64,000 bases of DNA from Tetrahymena thermophila SB210 (taxonomy: Eukaryota; Ciliophora; Oligohymenophorea; Hymenostomatida; Tetrahymenidae). This document shows positions 27,101 to 39,647 of this stretch, in pieces; positions within the stretch are counted from its first letter, which is position 1, and each line of letters starts with the position of its first letter. The notes under the pieces are model-generated. The model was not told where the DNA came from, ran no database searches, and saw only the letters and a list, made by a program, of their open reading frames with translations. Made by a program: the position numbers and the translations under genes. The stretch is taken from contig NW_002476011.1 of assembly GCF_000189635.1 (NCBI RefSeq), positions 62,001 through 126,000 of the forward strand. Reading direction: 5' to 3'.

Positions 27101-29930
27101 TAATCTTAAAAAGTGGGTTTTTGTTTTATAATAATGTTATAATAACACAATAAGATTGTCTTTCATACTCATAATATTTAGGAACTCTACATGTAATTAA
27201 CTACTCAGCTCAGCAATGCATAGATACGAAACTTACAAATTTATGTATCGAAATCTATAGTTAAAGCTAAAATATCAAGTGTAAAACTTGCAAATATCCA
27301 AATTCAGATCCAAATAATAATTGCTTGTGCCCATCAGGAATGTTTTTGGATGTAAATTATTATTATTTTTTTTTAATTTAAAATTAATCCCACTTTTTTT
27401 TTACTAAGTTTTATAATATTTTAATAATTTTTAGAATTGTAAATTTAAAAGATTTTTAAAATTTTTTATTTAATTGATTTAAAAAAAATGTTATTTTTGT
27501 TCTTATCAAACTTGTCTATGATTAATTAAATTTAATTTTACACTTTTGCAAATAGTCGACTACTTTGTCCTGTTAAAAATGTAACCCGTACTGTTTAACT
27601 TGCAAAACTTCAAGTGACAATTGTACTTCTTGCTTATATCCAGATTAAGCACCTCCCCAATGCAATTGCATTTAAAAAAATATGTATTTAGATACAAGTC
27701 ACATATGCTAATATTGCTCTTATAAATGCCTATCATGTGAATTTTAATCTGATTTATGCACATAGTGCGGATTCTATAGAGAGACACCTCCATTATGTAA
27801 TTGTAGCCCATAATACTAAGAGATTAACTAAATATGTTACCCATTAATTTGTGATACAAAGTGTGAAAGCTGCTCAAATACTTCATCAAATTGTGCTACT
27901 TGCAAATAAGGTAGAATTTAACCTCCTAACTGTGTCTGTGATATAAATTATATAGAAAATTTATTTGATGGCACTTGCGTTCCTTGCCCTTAAGGATAAT
28001 TTTATGACTCAAAATAATAAGCGTGCATAGCTTGTATTGCACCTTGTAAATCGTGTTCTGGCTAAGCAAATTACTGCTTAGAATGCTATGAAGGTTTTAT
28101 AGAAGAAAAAAATGATTGTAAATGTTAAGAAGGATTCTCAGTAGCTAAAATTTAAAATAACAAATATGATTGTTTGAAAAATATGGGAGTAAGTCTAAAT
28201 ATTGTTTATTCTAAGTCATCTTACTATCTTAACTTTAAATTTGATTTAGATATTGAAAATATAAGTAGCTACTATCAATAAAATATTGATAAACTAATAA
28301 ATTTATATTTTTAAGAAATTCCATCAAATTTATATTCCATAAGCAATCCAACTATTTCAGGAAATACACTTATTGTGAAGATAAATATTATGAAAAGTTT
28401 CCAAACTTTGTCAGGTAAAGTTAAATTTTTTGACACAAGTTAAATTGTTGATGTTTCAAAGAATTATGTTCTTGATAGAATATATTAAATAAATCCACTT
28501 TCTTTTACTATTGGACCTTTCGTATTTAAAGAATCTACTCTAGGTTCTGGGTTTATTAACTAAGTTTTAGATAATTTAGAATATCAAAACGCAGGTGTAA
28601 ATAAAATAGCTTAAGAGTATTAGTTAATCTTATATCTTATAAATACAGCTTAACCAACTTTGCTTTTTTTCCTTTTAAAGGCTCAGTATCCTCCTAATTT
28701 ATATAAATTCTATTAAGTCTTCGGAAAGCTAATTTTTCCAGAAATAGTTGATTATTAGTTATAAAATTATAAACAGCAATTCCAATACTTATATATGGAC
28801 TTAAATAATACTGAAGTTTATTTAGCCAACAACTAAATTTACAAAAGATTAGGATTTTCAAATAGCTTTTTAATAAATGCTTAAGGAGTTATAAATAAAT
28901 ATATTTTAATCTTATTTTTAATCCTAACAATTTAATCAATAATTAATATCTTTTTTTTTTAAATTTCAAATGATAAAATGTAAAAATTAGAATCTTATAA
29001 ATCTAAAATTATTTAAAGAATAAATTCAGAGAATGATACAAATTTAATACTTCTTTTGACATCTATATTTGCTCAATTTACTTTTATAGATTAATCTGTT
29101 TGGTCTATTAGATATGGATTTTATATTAGCTTAATCTTTATATTTATATTTGCAATATCGTTTTCTGTAAACTTTAAAGAAATAAACACTAAAAAATGCT
29201 ACTCTGAGAGTGATTTCAGCTTTTAATTCACTGAAAGATTAGTATTTTTTTATCATAAAATTCGTAGAAATTACTTTTTGATTTAGCTATTTAAAAAATA
29301 TCTGCTTTCTTACTTATTATATTAACTATAAGAATTTCCTATCATTTTATGTGTAATAAACGGTATTATTATGTTAATATCAGCTATTTTAACTCATTTA
29401 AATAAACCTTACAAGGATAGAACAAGCAGGATTATTAAAATATTGGGTGAAATAATACAGGCAATTGTATGGTTTCTTCATATAGGAATAATACTTGTTG
29501 AGAAGAGCTTGTACTAAAATGTAATTTTAGACTAAGATTTAATTGATAAATACCTTAACTTGGGCTTTACTATTATAATTTTGTTAACATCCTTTAACAT
29601 ATTGTATATAATAGAGCTATTTCAACAAATATATACATTAATAATCAATTTTAGTAATAAAAATCATAAGAAATAAAATTATAATTTATATAAAAATGAT
29701 ACAGCTAATACAATTTAGTAGTTTAAAGGTTAATAACTAAGAAAAAGTTAATTTAAATTACCAAAAAAACTTAATAAAAAATTAACTAATCGAAATGAAA
29801 AAAAAACTGATACTTTTGAAATAAATAAATGAATTAAACTTACTTGTTTGAGAATTTTTATATTAATTTGAATATCATTTTCTTATTCTTTAAACAAAAT
29901 TATTATATCTGGATTTATTTTCTATTTAAA
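23847..29930 (+). repeat. Tandem duplication unit A (array copy 5 plus flanks)
   Basis: This unit matches 30020-36175 nearly base for base in exons and in much of the flanks. The shared upstream block begins at ggaaataaaaacctattgg. Shared downstream sequence (gagaatttttatattaattt and beyond) continues about 100 bases past the stop codon. The introns inside the two units differ far more than the exons. The unit is about 6.1 kb. Confidence 0.8.
24160..29832 (+). CDS. Array copy 5: giant Cys-rich multipass membrane protein
   Basis: Complete copy of 1,822 aa: exon 1 24160-27351 (1,064 codons), intron 27352-27555, exon 2 27556-29832 (759 codons). Signal peptide MKVMRYILIYLFLHSK. The first lectin-like module has SGWFLFRQ (about residues 74-81); a second module includes ISFHFKLD. 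A Cys cluster near 25405-25770 has CIIC, CQGCIDANTC and FDDGYSC, and a second beta-rich half follows. After the intron the Cys block contains repeated C-x2-C pairs and three PPxCxC motifs (PPQCNC, PPLCNC, PPNCVC). Then come a membrane-proximal domain, the NTAQPTLLFFLL hydrophobic stretch, and further hydrophobic segments ending with GFTIIILLTSFNILYIIELF, and a basic Lys/Asn/Gln tail. Nearly identical to copy 6. Function unknown; a surface receptor or channel is inferred. Confidence 0.88.
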
Positions 29931-30395
29931 TATTTAATTAATTAATAACTTACCTTAAATATTCTACTATAAGCCACACAGATTTTAGAAAATAAAAAAA
30001 TTTTTTTGTGGCTAAAAATGGAAATAAAAACCTATTGGAAAGAATTAATTTTAATCTTTAAAAATTTTAGATTACAATAAATATTTTTTATTACACATTA
30101 ATATTATCTAAAAATAAATTAATATATATATTGATTTATTGGACGGTCAAAAAGGAAAATTTCTGTTTTTACAAGAAATTAGAAATTTATTGGCTACATT
30201 TTATAGAAAGAAAATCATTAAAAGGAAAAATAAATAAGTAAATAAATGATTCTTACTTTAAGATTATTTAATCTGGAAAAAAAAAATTCATGATTAAAAA
30301 AGAATTTATGCACTAAAAAAGTAATAATTAAAGTAGTGAGCAAACAAAAAAATAATAATAAATTTGAGTCGTAAATACTAAGTAAAGATAAGAAA
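29833..30395. other. Intergenic spacer, array copies 5-6
   Basis: About 0.56 kb of AT-rich sequence. The first ~100 bases repeat those after copy 6, and the last ~375 bases repeat those before copy 5, so the duplication junction lies roughly at 29930-30020. No other feature seen. Confidence 0.6.
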
Positions 30396-33300
30396 ATGAA
30401 AGTGATGAATTACATTCTTATATACCTATTACTACACTTTAAACTATTTGAAGCTTCATCAATTAACTCAAATAGTGGCTAATCCTAAATTGTGAAGGAT
30501 TTTGCATATGCTCCATGCGATCCTAGCAATATTTAAGAGTAATTGGGATTCTCATATTATGGAATTAATTTGCTTCCCATTGATGATTTACCCTACATCA
30601 CTAGTTTCAGCATTTCAGGATGGTTTCTTTTCAGATAAATTTACAACTAAAATTATGATATCCTAACTGTGTTTGAGAATACTAGCACTTTTTTATTCAA
30701 AATTTAATAAAATTTCCTTGCTCAGTAGGTTAGTTCTACTCTTTCAGATTCTTCATAAGTTTTTTCTAAAAGCAACTTGCTTTTTTAATTTTCATTATAA
30801 AATTGGTATTTCTGCTAGTTCAGTTTAGAGTACAACTAATAACAAAGCAAGATGTATTTAAAATCTTATATCTATTAATCATAAACCTAATATTTATATT
30901 CTTCTCTGTAGTTTACAAGAAGTAGTTCCTTTTAGAGCAGTGGTTTAATTTTTAATTTAGGTAATAGCTAAGGAGGATCAAATATTTCTCCTAGCTGTAC
31001 TCTTTTAAAACAAGTTTATTTATATTGGAATGTAAACCAGTAAAGCGCATTTTAGCTAAAATATGATTAAGCTTCTATGGACACTTTTATATTTTGGAGC
31101 TACGACTTTGCATATACCCAACAAAATAAAGATTATTTTATAGAAGACATTCCACCTGGAAATAAGCTTCCGCTACCATTTAAATAAGCTTCTAGCTTTT
31201 AAATAATAAACAATTAATTTGTCTAAACAGATTATATTAATTGCAAAGAATAGAATGGATTTGTTATTTCTTTTCATTTTAAATTCGATGCATCTACAAA
31301 CTTGTCTAATGGAATTACGATATACTTAGTAAAATTTGTGCAATTACAAAATTTAATGTAAATTTCTGTTGTAAACGGTGAATTAATCTTTTCTGGTATT
31401 TAGGTGCCAAATGTTTAATTTAATCGTTGGAATTAACTTACAATAATTTATAAACAATTTGGTAATTTAATCAAAGCAATTCTTATAGTGAATGACAGTT
31501 TATAATTTACAGAAATATAATTGTAATCTTATTTACTATTAACCCAAATTCAATTTGGGGATTAATTAAATAACAATATAATTCTATTTTTAGCTCACTT
31601 CAGATATTACAAAGGATTTTATTTTACAGATAACTCTTCATGCTTTCTATAGGGTTCTAAATCAGATAATTCTTGTATTATTTGTAAAAGTGATTACTTA
31701 ATTGATTATTAAAATAATTTCACATGCATATAACCATCAAGCATTAATTATAGTACACTAATAGACAGTGTGAAAGATTGGTATCCTAAATAATTCTAGT
31801 GCTAATAAGATATGATACTTGATAGATAAACTGGAATATGTAAATGTAGACATTAATTTTATAGAAAAGGAGATTAATGCTACTAATGCAAAAATTATTG
31901 CTAAGGCTGTATTGATGCTAATACATGTATATAAATGGATCCTAATAGAATGTAAAATGGTGCTTGCAGCGCTGGTCATTTTGATGATGGCTATTCCTGC
32001 TTATTAATTAAATTTAACTTAGATAGTCAATAAAATTTTTATAGAACTTTGTTTATTTAATAAGCTGGAGGAGTTTGTAACTAAAATCCAGACCCATCTA
32101 CATAAGTAACATATCCTATATTAAGAATATTAACAAAAGTTGGTTAGCTATTTGCTTTTTAATTTAAAATTATAACACCTGAAGCATATTCGTGCCTTGC
32201 TTACTTAGCAGATAACTTAGGTAATGAAGTTTTCACAGTAATGTTCAAGACACAGACAGTTACTTCACCTTGGGGAACAACTGGTTCTATTTCATATTAC
32301 TATGTTGCTTTCTTAGCAAATGGCGTTGCTTTGTAATAGGTATTAATAAACAAAGATGATTATACATGGATAGGAATTTTTACAACATATGATTATGCTT
32401 TTTTTTATATTTATACTAACGGATAATAACTTCAAACTTAATTTCATGACGTAACTAGCCAATTTTCTTCAATAGATTTCAGTTAATAATTTACTTTATG
32501 CGTAGGGTAGTGTAGATCTAAATATTAAACTTCTACAAATTTTATATGTGCTGACTTTTAATTTTTTCAAATAATATACTATATACAATATCCAATAGAT
32601 AATAGATAGATACAAAATTTGATAGCTCTTTAAACAATTGTAGCCTTTTCATTTACTGTAAATTTTGAAAGCATTAAATTTTCTAATTAGTTTTATGATT
32701 AAAATACAGGCGCAAAACTTAATATTTCAGCAAATCCAAATAATGCTTTTTTTGATAGGTTTAAAGGAATTCTGTTCTCGCCATAAAATTCAGGATAAAT
32801 TTCTAATTTGTCTCTTTAAAATAGAATACCAACAATTTCAGTAAGTATATTTATACAAGAAATTACTTATCATGTTTAAATCTTAAAATTGGTATAACTA
32901 ACTAATTTATAGTTGGAATATTACATAGTTCCCTACGGGACTAGAGCTTTCATAAGAATTTGCTACAATGATTTACAATATTTCTATAATTCAAAGTGTT
33001 AAGATACAGTTTACTCAATGCTATTTTTGAATTAACCTAATACACTTTAAATCATTTATAGAAATAAAAGTCCCTATTTTAGTGATATATTTATTTAAGA
33101 GTTTGAAATAATCTGTAATTACCAAGTTGAAATTATGACATTCACTAATTCTCGTTTATCTTCAATTACCACTGATACACTTTTTTTATTCGAACAAACA
33201 CAAGATTAAAATTTTGGAAATTTTCTTATTTACTTAAATTAAATTGAAATTCATGTAGGAGACGGTTCCTATTATGAAGATATATCTAATTATAAACAGT

Positions 33301-36175
33301 GCTTTCTATTTAAGAATTTTTATGATATGAAGTGCATAGTCTTAAAAAGTGGCTTTTTGCTTTATAATAATGTTATAATAACACAATAAGATTGTCTTTC
33401 ATACTCATAATATTTAGGAACTCTACATGTAATTAACTACTCAGCTCAGTAATGCATAGATACGAAACTTACAAATTTATGTATCGAAATCTATAGTTAA
33501 AGCTAAAATATCAAGTGTAAAACTTGCAAATATCCAAATGCAGATCCAAATAATAATTGTTTGTGCCCATCAGGAATGTTTTTTGATGTAAATTTTTATT
33601 TTTTTGTTTTAATTTAAAATTAAAATACTTTTTTTTAAGTCATTTAATTTTCAATTATTTTGAATGGCAAATTTCAAAGATTTTTAATAACTTTTATTTT
33701 ATTGATTTAAATAAAAATAATATTTTTTAATTTATTTATAATAAATACATTTAATTTTACATTTTTGCAAATAGTCAACTACTTTATCATGTTAAAAATG
33801 TAACCCGTACTGTTTAACTTGCAAAACTTCAAGTGATAATTGTACTTCTTGCTTGTATACAGATTAAGCACCTCCTCAATGCAATTGCATTTAAAAAAAT
33901 ATGTATTTAGATACAAATCATGTATGCTAATATTGCTCTTATAAATGCCTATCATGTGAATTTTAATCTGATTTATGCACATAGTGCGGATATAATAGAG
34001 AGACACCTCCACTATGTAATTGCAGCCCATAATACTAAGAGATTAACTAAACATGCGAGCCATTAAGTTGTGATAAAAAGTGTGAAAGCTGCTAAAATAG
34101 TTCATAGAATTGTGCTACTTGCAAATAAGGTAGAATTTAACCTCCTAACTGTGTCTGTGATATAAATTATATAGAAAATTTATTTGATGGTACATGCGTT
34201 CCTTGTCCTTAAGGATAATTTTATGACTCAACATAATAAGCGTGCATAGCTTGTATTGCACCTTGTAAATCATGTGTTGGCTAAGCAAATAACTGCTTAG
34301 AATGCTAGGAAGGTTTCATATACGAAAAAAATGATTGTAAATGTTAAGAAGGATTCTCAGTAGCTAAAATTTAAAATAACAAATATGATTGTTTGAAAAA
34401 TATGGGAGTAAGTCTAGATGTTATTTATTCTAAGTCATTATACTATCTTCACTTTAAATTTGATTTAGATATTGAAAATATAAGTAGCTACTATCAATAA
34501 AATATTGATAAACTAATAAATTTATATTTTTAAGAAATTCCATCAAATTTATATTCCATAAGCAATCCAACTGTTTCAGGAAATAAGCTTATTGTGAAGA
34601 TAAATATTATGAAAAGTTTCCAAACTTTGTCTGGTAAAGTTAAATTTTTTGACACAAGTTAAATTGTTGATGTATCATAGAATTATGTTCTCGATAGAAT
34701 ATATTAAATAAATCCACTTTCTTTTACTATTGGACCTTTCGTATTTAATGAATCTACTCTAGGTTCTGGGTTTGTGAACTAAATTTTAGATAATTTAGAA
34801 TACAAAAATGGAGGTGTAAATAAAATGGCTTAAGAGTATTAGTTAATCTTATATCTTATAAATACAGCTTAACCAACTTTGCTTTTTTTCCTTTTAAAGG
34901 CTCAGTATCCTCCTAATTTATATAAATTCTATTAGATCTTAGGAAAGCTAATTTTCCCAGAAATAGTTGATTACTAGTTGTAAAATTATAAACAGCAATT
35001 CCAATACTTATATATGGACTTAAATAATACTGAAGTTTATTTAGCTAACAATGGCATTTACAAAAGATTAGGATTTTCAAATAGCTTTTTAATAAATGCT
35101 TAAGGAGTTATAAATAAATATTTTTTAATCTTATTTTTAATCCTAGCAATTTAATCAATGGTTACTATATTTTATTTAAAAATTTCAAATGATAAAATAT
35201 AAAAATTAGAATCTTATAAATCTAAAATTATTTAAAGAATAAATTCAGAGAATGATACAAATTTGATACTTCTTTTGACATCTATATTTGCTCAATTTAC
35301 TTTTATAGATTAATCTGTTTGGTCTATTAGATATGGATTTTATATTAGCTTAATCTTTATATTTATATTTGCAATATCTTTTTCAGTAAACTTTAAAGAA
35401 ATAAACACTAAAAAAAGCTACTTAGAGAGTGATTTCAGCTTTTAATTTACTGAAAGATTAGGATTTTGTTATCATAAAATTCGTAGAAATTACTTCTTAA
35501 TTTAGTTATTTAAAAAATATCTGCTCTCATACTTATTATATTAACTATAAGAATTTCCTATAATTTTATGCTTAATAAATGGAACTATTATGTTACTATC
35601 AGCTATTATAACTCATTTAAATAAACCTTACAAAAGTAAAACTAGCAGGATTATTAAAATATTGGGTGAAATTATACAGGCATTTGTATGGTTTCTTCAT
35701 ATAGGAATAATACTTATTGAGAAGAGCTTGTACTAAAATGTAATTTTAGACTAAGATTTAATTGATAAATACCTTAACTTGGGCTTTACTATTATAATTT
35801 TGTTAACATTCTTTAACATATTGTATATAATAGAGCTATTTCTACAAATATATACATTAATAATAAATTTTAGTAACAAAAACCATAAAAAATAAAATTA
35901 TACTTTATATAAAAATGATACAGCTAATTCAATTTAGTAGTTTAAAAGTAAATAAGCGTTTTTAAAAAAATAACTAGGAAAAAATTAATTTAAACTATCA
36001 AAAAAACTTAATAAAAAATTAACTAATGGAAATAAAGTAAAAACTGTTACTTTTGAAATAAATAAATGAATTAAACTAAACTTACTTATTTGAGAATTTT
36101 TATATTAATTTGAATATCATTTTGTTATTCTCTAAATAAAATTATTATATATGGCTGGATTTATTTTCTTTTAAG
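30020..36175 (+). repeat. Tandem duplication unit B (array copy 6 plus flanks)
   Basis: Second member of the 6.1 kb tandem pair described for 23847-29930, in the same orientation. It carries array copy 6 with the same upstream block and shared 3' flank. Confidence 0.8.
30396..36069 (+). CDS. Array copy 6: giant Cys-rich multipass membrane protein, recent duplicate of copy 5
   Basis: Complete copy of 1,828 aa: exon 1 30396-33587 (1,064 codons, exactly as in copy 5), intron 33588-33774, exon 2 33775-36069 (765 codons). Module order is that of copy 5: signal peptide (MKVMNYILIYLLLHFK), SGWFLFRQ lectin-like motif, CQGCIDANTC Cys cluster, beta-rich region, intron, PPxCxC Cys block, membrane-proximal domain, seven hydrophobic segments. 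By eye more than nine in ten residues match copy 5. Many differences fall in the first lectin-like module and the short C-terminal tail, which has a small insertion. Both copies are open throughout, so both are probably functional. Confidence 0.88.
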
Positions 36176-36677
36176 TATTTAATTAATAACTTATATTAAA
36201 AAAATATTTTATTAAATCCTAATACTGTCAAAAATAAATTTTGGAAATAAGTAATAAAATTTTTCTACATGGTTTTTTTTAAATACAAAATAAAGCATAA
36301 CTAAAAAAAGAATTCTGAGAATAACTAACTATATTAATTATATAATTAGCAGAATCAGTTACCTTAGTTATTATTATCTTACTTTAAACAGTTAAGACAA
36401 CCACTATTTATTTTATCAATATACTGATATTATTCACAAAATTGTTTACTTTTCATCTATAAAAATTTATTAATTATTAATAAATATTATGGATTATAAT
36501 TCTTTATTTAGAATTTAAATAGAATCATCTTGAATGAAAAAGTAAAATATTTTCTGGATAATTAAATTTTATATACAAATAACTAATTATAATATTACAT
36601 ATTTACAATAAAATAATAATTTTTTTATTAGTTTTTATAAATAAATAAATGAATAAATCAAATTTATGCTTAGTTTT
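36070..36677. other. Intergenic spacer between convergent genes
   Basis: About 0.6 kb between the stop of array copy 6 (+) and the stop of the minus-strand two-TM protein. AT-rich, holds only the two 3' regions; nothing else seen. Confidence 0.6.
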
Positions 36678-39647
36678 TCACTGGTTTGTTGTAGATCCTA
36701 TGGGAGAAACAAATGTATGGAATTAAAATTTTCTGTGTATATCTGTTGAGAAATTCAATTCTATTGCATTTTCGTTTGGGATTCTTGAATCATCACAATT
36801 AGTGTGAATAGAGGTGTTTTCGGGTATGAAAATTAAAGAAGGCCTCTTGTAAGCACTTATACTTCTTCTGCGAGCTTGCTGGATCATATTTTATTATGTT
36901 TAGTTATTTTATTAATTATTATGGTTTTCTACTATAGCAACTGATATGCTCTCTTCTTGTATAGGATGATCTGTGTTAAAGAATCTTTTTTTATGTGGGT
37001 CCATAAACTCTAACAATCTCTAGTCTAATTAATCTTTACTTCCTTTTTATTTAATGTTTTAAAAAGCGTAGTAGGCTTGCACACATTTTTGAAAGTAGCC
37101 TGATTCTTGCAGTAAAAACATATTATTCCACTATTCATAAAGATTGCCTTAATGTTTATCAAATAAAGATTAGTTAATATCAGTTGCAGTTGATGACTTT
37201 CTTCTTTTAATTTCTTCTCTTTTATTTAAATGAACAACAGGTCTTGGAAGATAATCAAATAATTTTCTTTAGTCATCATTTAAAAGAAGCATTTTTAACT
37301 TGTCTACTTCAATTAATTTTTTTAAAATAAAAATAATATCCATCCTTTCTCCAACCTTTCTCATAGAATTTTAAATTTATTTATTTTTGTCAAATTTAAA
37401 GCATCCACAAGTAATCTTATGTAAGAAATAGCAAATGTAATCTGCACACTTCATCTTCAGTGTTTGTTCATTAGATTTAAACAATTTTTTGAAAACGCTA
37501 TCAAAATCCTCTTCCTGGTTTTTTTATAAGTCTTCATCTGTTTTTTTTAAATTTTGCTTAGAAGTTTTTTATTCACTCTTAATTGCAAGTTATTCTTCAT
37601 TTTCTTTCTTGATATCTAATTTAGCCTTTTGGTTTTCTAAAGCTTCTAAATTTACTAAACTTTCTACTTCTTTTTGATCTTTATTTACTTTTTAGTAATT
37701 AAAACAAATTTTATGTAAAGTGGAAGAAATTAATTAAGGAAATTCATAAATAAAATATTTTTATTTTCATTTTAAAAATATAAATTTAATAAAAAATAAT
37801 AATAAATTGAAGTACTTATAGCAGTTTTAAAGATGTTATGTATTAATTTTGTAGTAGATCTTCTACCCTTTCTTATTGGAATTTAGGATTCAGATTAATT
37901 ATTTTCTTAACCTTTTAAAGATTTTGACTAATCTATTTAGCACAAATTAAATTTCTACTAATGAATGTTACACTGAGTCAATGAAACTCTATCTCCCCTC
38001 TATTTTGTAATCATTTATACTTTAGAATTATCAAGAATTGAAGATTTTAATTTTTATCTTTGGATCTAACTTTCGTTTAATTGTGGTTGTAATATAATAC
38101 TTGCCTGAATATTTTAATTTTAGTGAGGATTATTTATCTTTTGTTCTTAGTTTTTTATAGAATTGACATCATTATGTTTTACAGTTTATAACTCTTTCAT
38201 TTCAGTGGCTTGATGAGTATCATGATTTAAAGTGTGAGTATTATGGTGTTACTTTTTATCATCTTCATCTAGATCTGATTCGTCATCATCTTTGCTCGAG
38301 AAATTAAAAATTCTATTCACTATTTCTGTATTGAGAGAAAGCTTTACAAAAGGAGCACTCAAAAAAAAGAAAAACGAAAAAATAGCTTTCATAAATCCTC
38401 CAATAGTGCCTATGAAAATTTAAAGCTTTTAGTAAGATCTCTGTGATATTTTAAAAAAAAATAAATATTTTAATTATTGAAAAATTAATAAATCCAACTA
38501 ACAAATTTAAATTAGTTAGTTAGTTAGTTAGTTTTTAACTAGTAATTAATTGATATAAACAGTTGGACTTGTAAGATTTCATGTTTATTAAATTAAACAA
38601 AATTTAAAAAAATGAAATGAACAGTTAAACAACATAAAATGAACCAAAAATTTAAATTATTTTAATGATAAAAATTACTTCATAAAGTATTCCCTTTGGC
38701 TCAACTGAGCTTTGAAAAAGAAAAAGAGGTTTGGTGTCTAGATCTTATCTTGGCTCAAAATAACTATTTGCTTAACAGAATGTAGGATATTTCTACTACT
38801 TGTAGTTTGTAGTGACGTAATTAGAATCAGTAAATATATAGGTTTCTGTGAAAATTAAAGTATACTGAGAAAATTAATTATTTTAAAGGTTTGAAGAAAT
38901 GGTTCTTTTAAAAATCTAGTAAGGTTAATCGAAGTCGTTAGGACTAAACAGAAAATCAGTGAAATAAATCTTAATTTTAGTTTAATTCACTATTTCCAAA
39001 GTTTATTGCTACGAGTATAAGCATTTACTCGGAGAGCTTTGATCCTTTTAATCGCAATTTTCTACTTTAAATATAATGTTATTGAAAATATCATCTTCTA
39101 TAGAGCCATACATTTTTAGCTTTTAAAATAGATCTATGTCTCTAATGCATAAAGCATTTCCTTTATTTAACTCAGACTAGAAAAGTGGGAGAGAGTTTTT
39201 AGTAAAATGATCAAGCGTGCATGGACTTAGTTATATTTCAAAGGTTGAAAGCTAGTTATTTTAAAACTATTAATTAAGAGCTGTCAGCTTAAAGATACCT
39301 TCTGGATTGATGTTCATCCCAGATTTAATATCTTAAAACACAATAGCAAATACAAAATCATGAGGTAATTCAAGCGAATTGTCCTACTTGTCAGTAAGCA
39401 TTTCACTTCTCAATATACTAGGGTTGTTTTTATTGATAAGATCACTTAAACTCACATAAATTAAAACAGCTACTAATATAAATAGAACTATTGTAAGGAA
39501 AGATCCTAAATAAGTTTTATGAACTAAATGATCTTCAAATCCTAAATTTACTTGATGCCCAAAATTATCAATGTCTAACAACCACTTCTTTAGCTTTTTA
39601 ACCCTCTTTTTTTTGTTTAGATGGAATAATTTTTCTGCAATTTACAT
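36678..39647 (-). CDS. Two-TM membrane protein of a ciliate-type family
   Basis: 864 aa in three exons: 39647-38679, 38440-37816 and 37678-36678 (introns 38678-38441 and about 37815-37679). The ATG at 39647 gives MQIAEKLFHLNKKK, a basic start, then the motif DIDNFGHQVNL and TM1 (SFLTIVLFILVAVLIYVSL, about residues 55-75). An extracellular-type domain of about 270 residues with a few Cys follows. Exon 2 opens RSYQKL, completing an ERSY motif just before IGGFMKAIFSFFFFL, which is TM2 (about residues 335-355). The long cytoplasmic tail is acidic, then Gln-rich, then coiled-coil (around 37680-37500), then folded-looking to the TGA. The FGH..NL..TM1 and ERSY..GGFMKA..TM2 arrangement is, from memory, shared by many ciliate transmembrane proteins; their function is not known to me. 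Intron 1 holds a TTAG microsatellite. Confidence 0.75.
38512..38534. repeat. TTAG microsatellite in an intron
   Basis: About five to six copies of TTAG inside the first intron of the minus-strand two-TM protein. Simple repeat, not a telomere. Confidence 0.8.

Noticed and set aside
27560-27811. Antisense open frame opposite the Cys block of copy 5 (and its twin at 33779-34030)
   Set aside because: It mirrors the regular Cys codon pattern of the real gene and has no family or codon signal of its own.
1-36069. Transposon or retroelement origin of the repeated units
   Set aside because: No terminal repeats, target-site duplications, transposase or reverse transcriptase motifs; the repeats are full gene copies.
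38335-38393. A separate secreted protein starting at MKAIFSFFFFLSAPF
   Set aside because: The reading frame continues upstream through GGF, the RSYQKL stretch and a good splice acceptor to the FGH..TM1 exon; the family expects this as its second TM.
38512-38534. Telomere-like or origin repeat
   Set aside because: Tetrahymena telomeres are GGGGTT; this is a short TTAG microsatellite in an intron.
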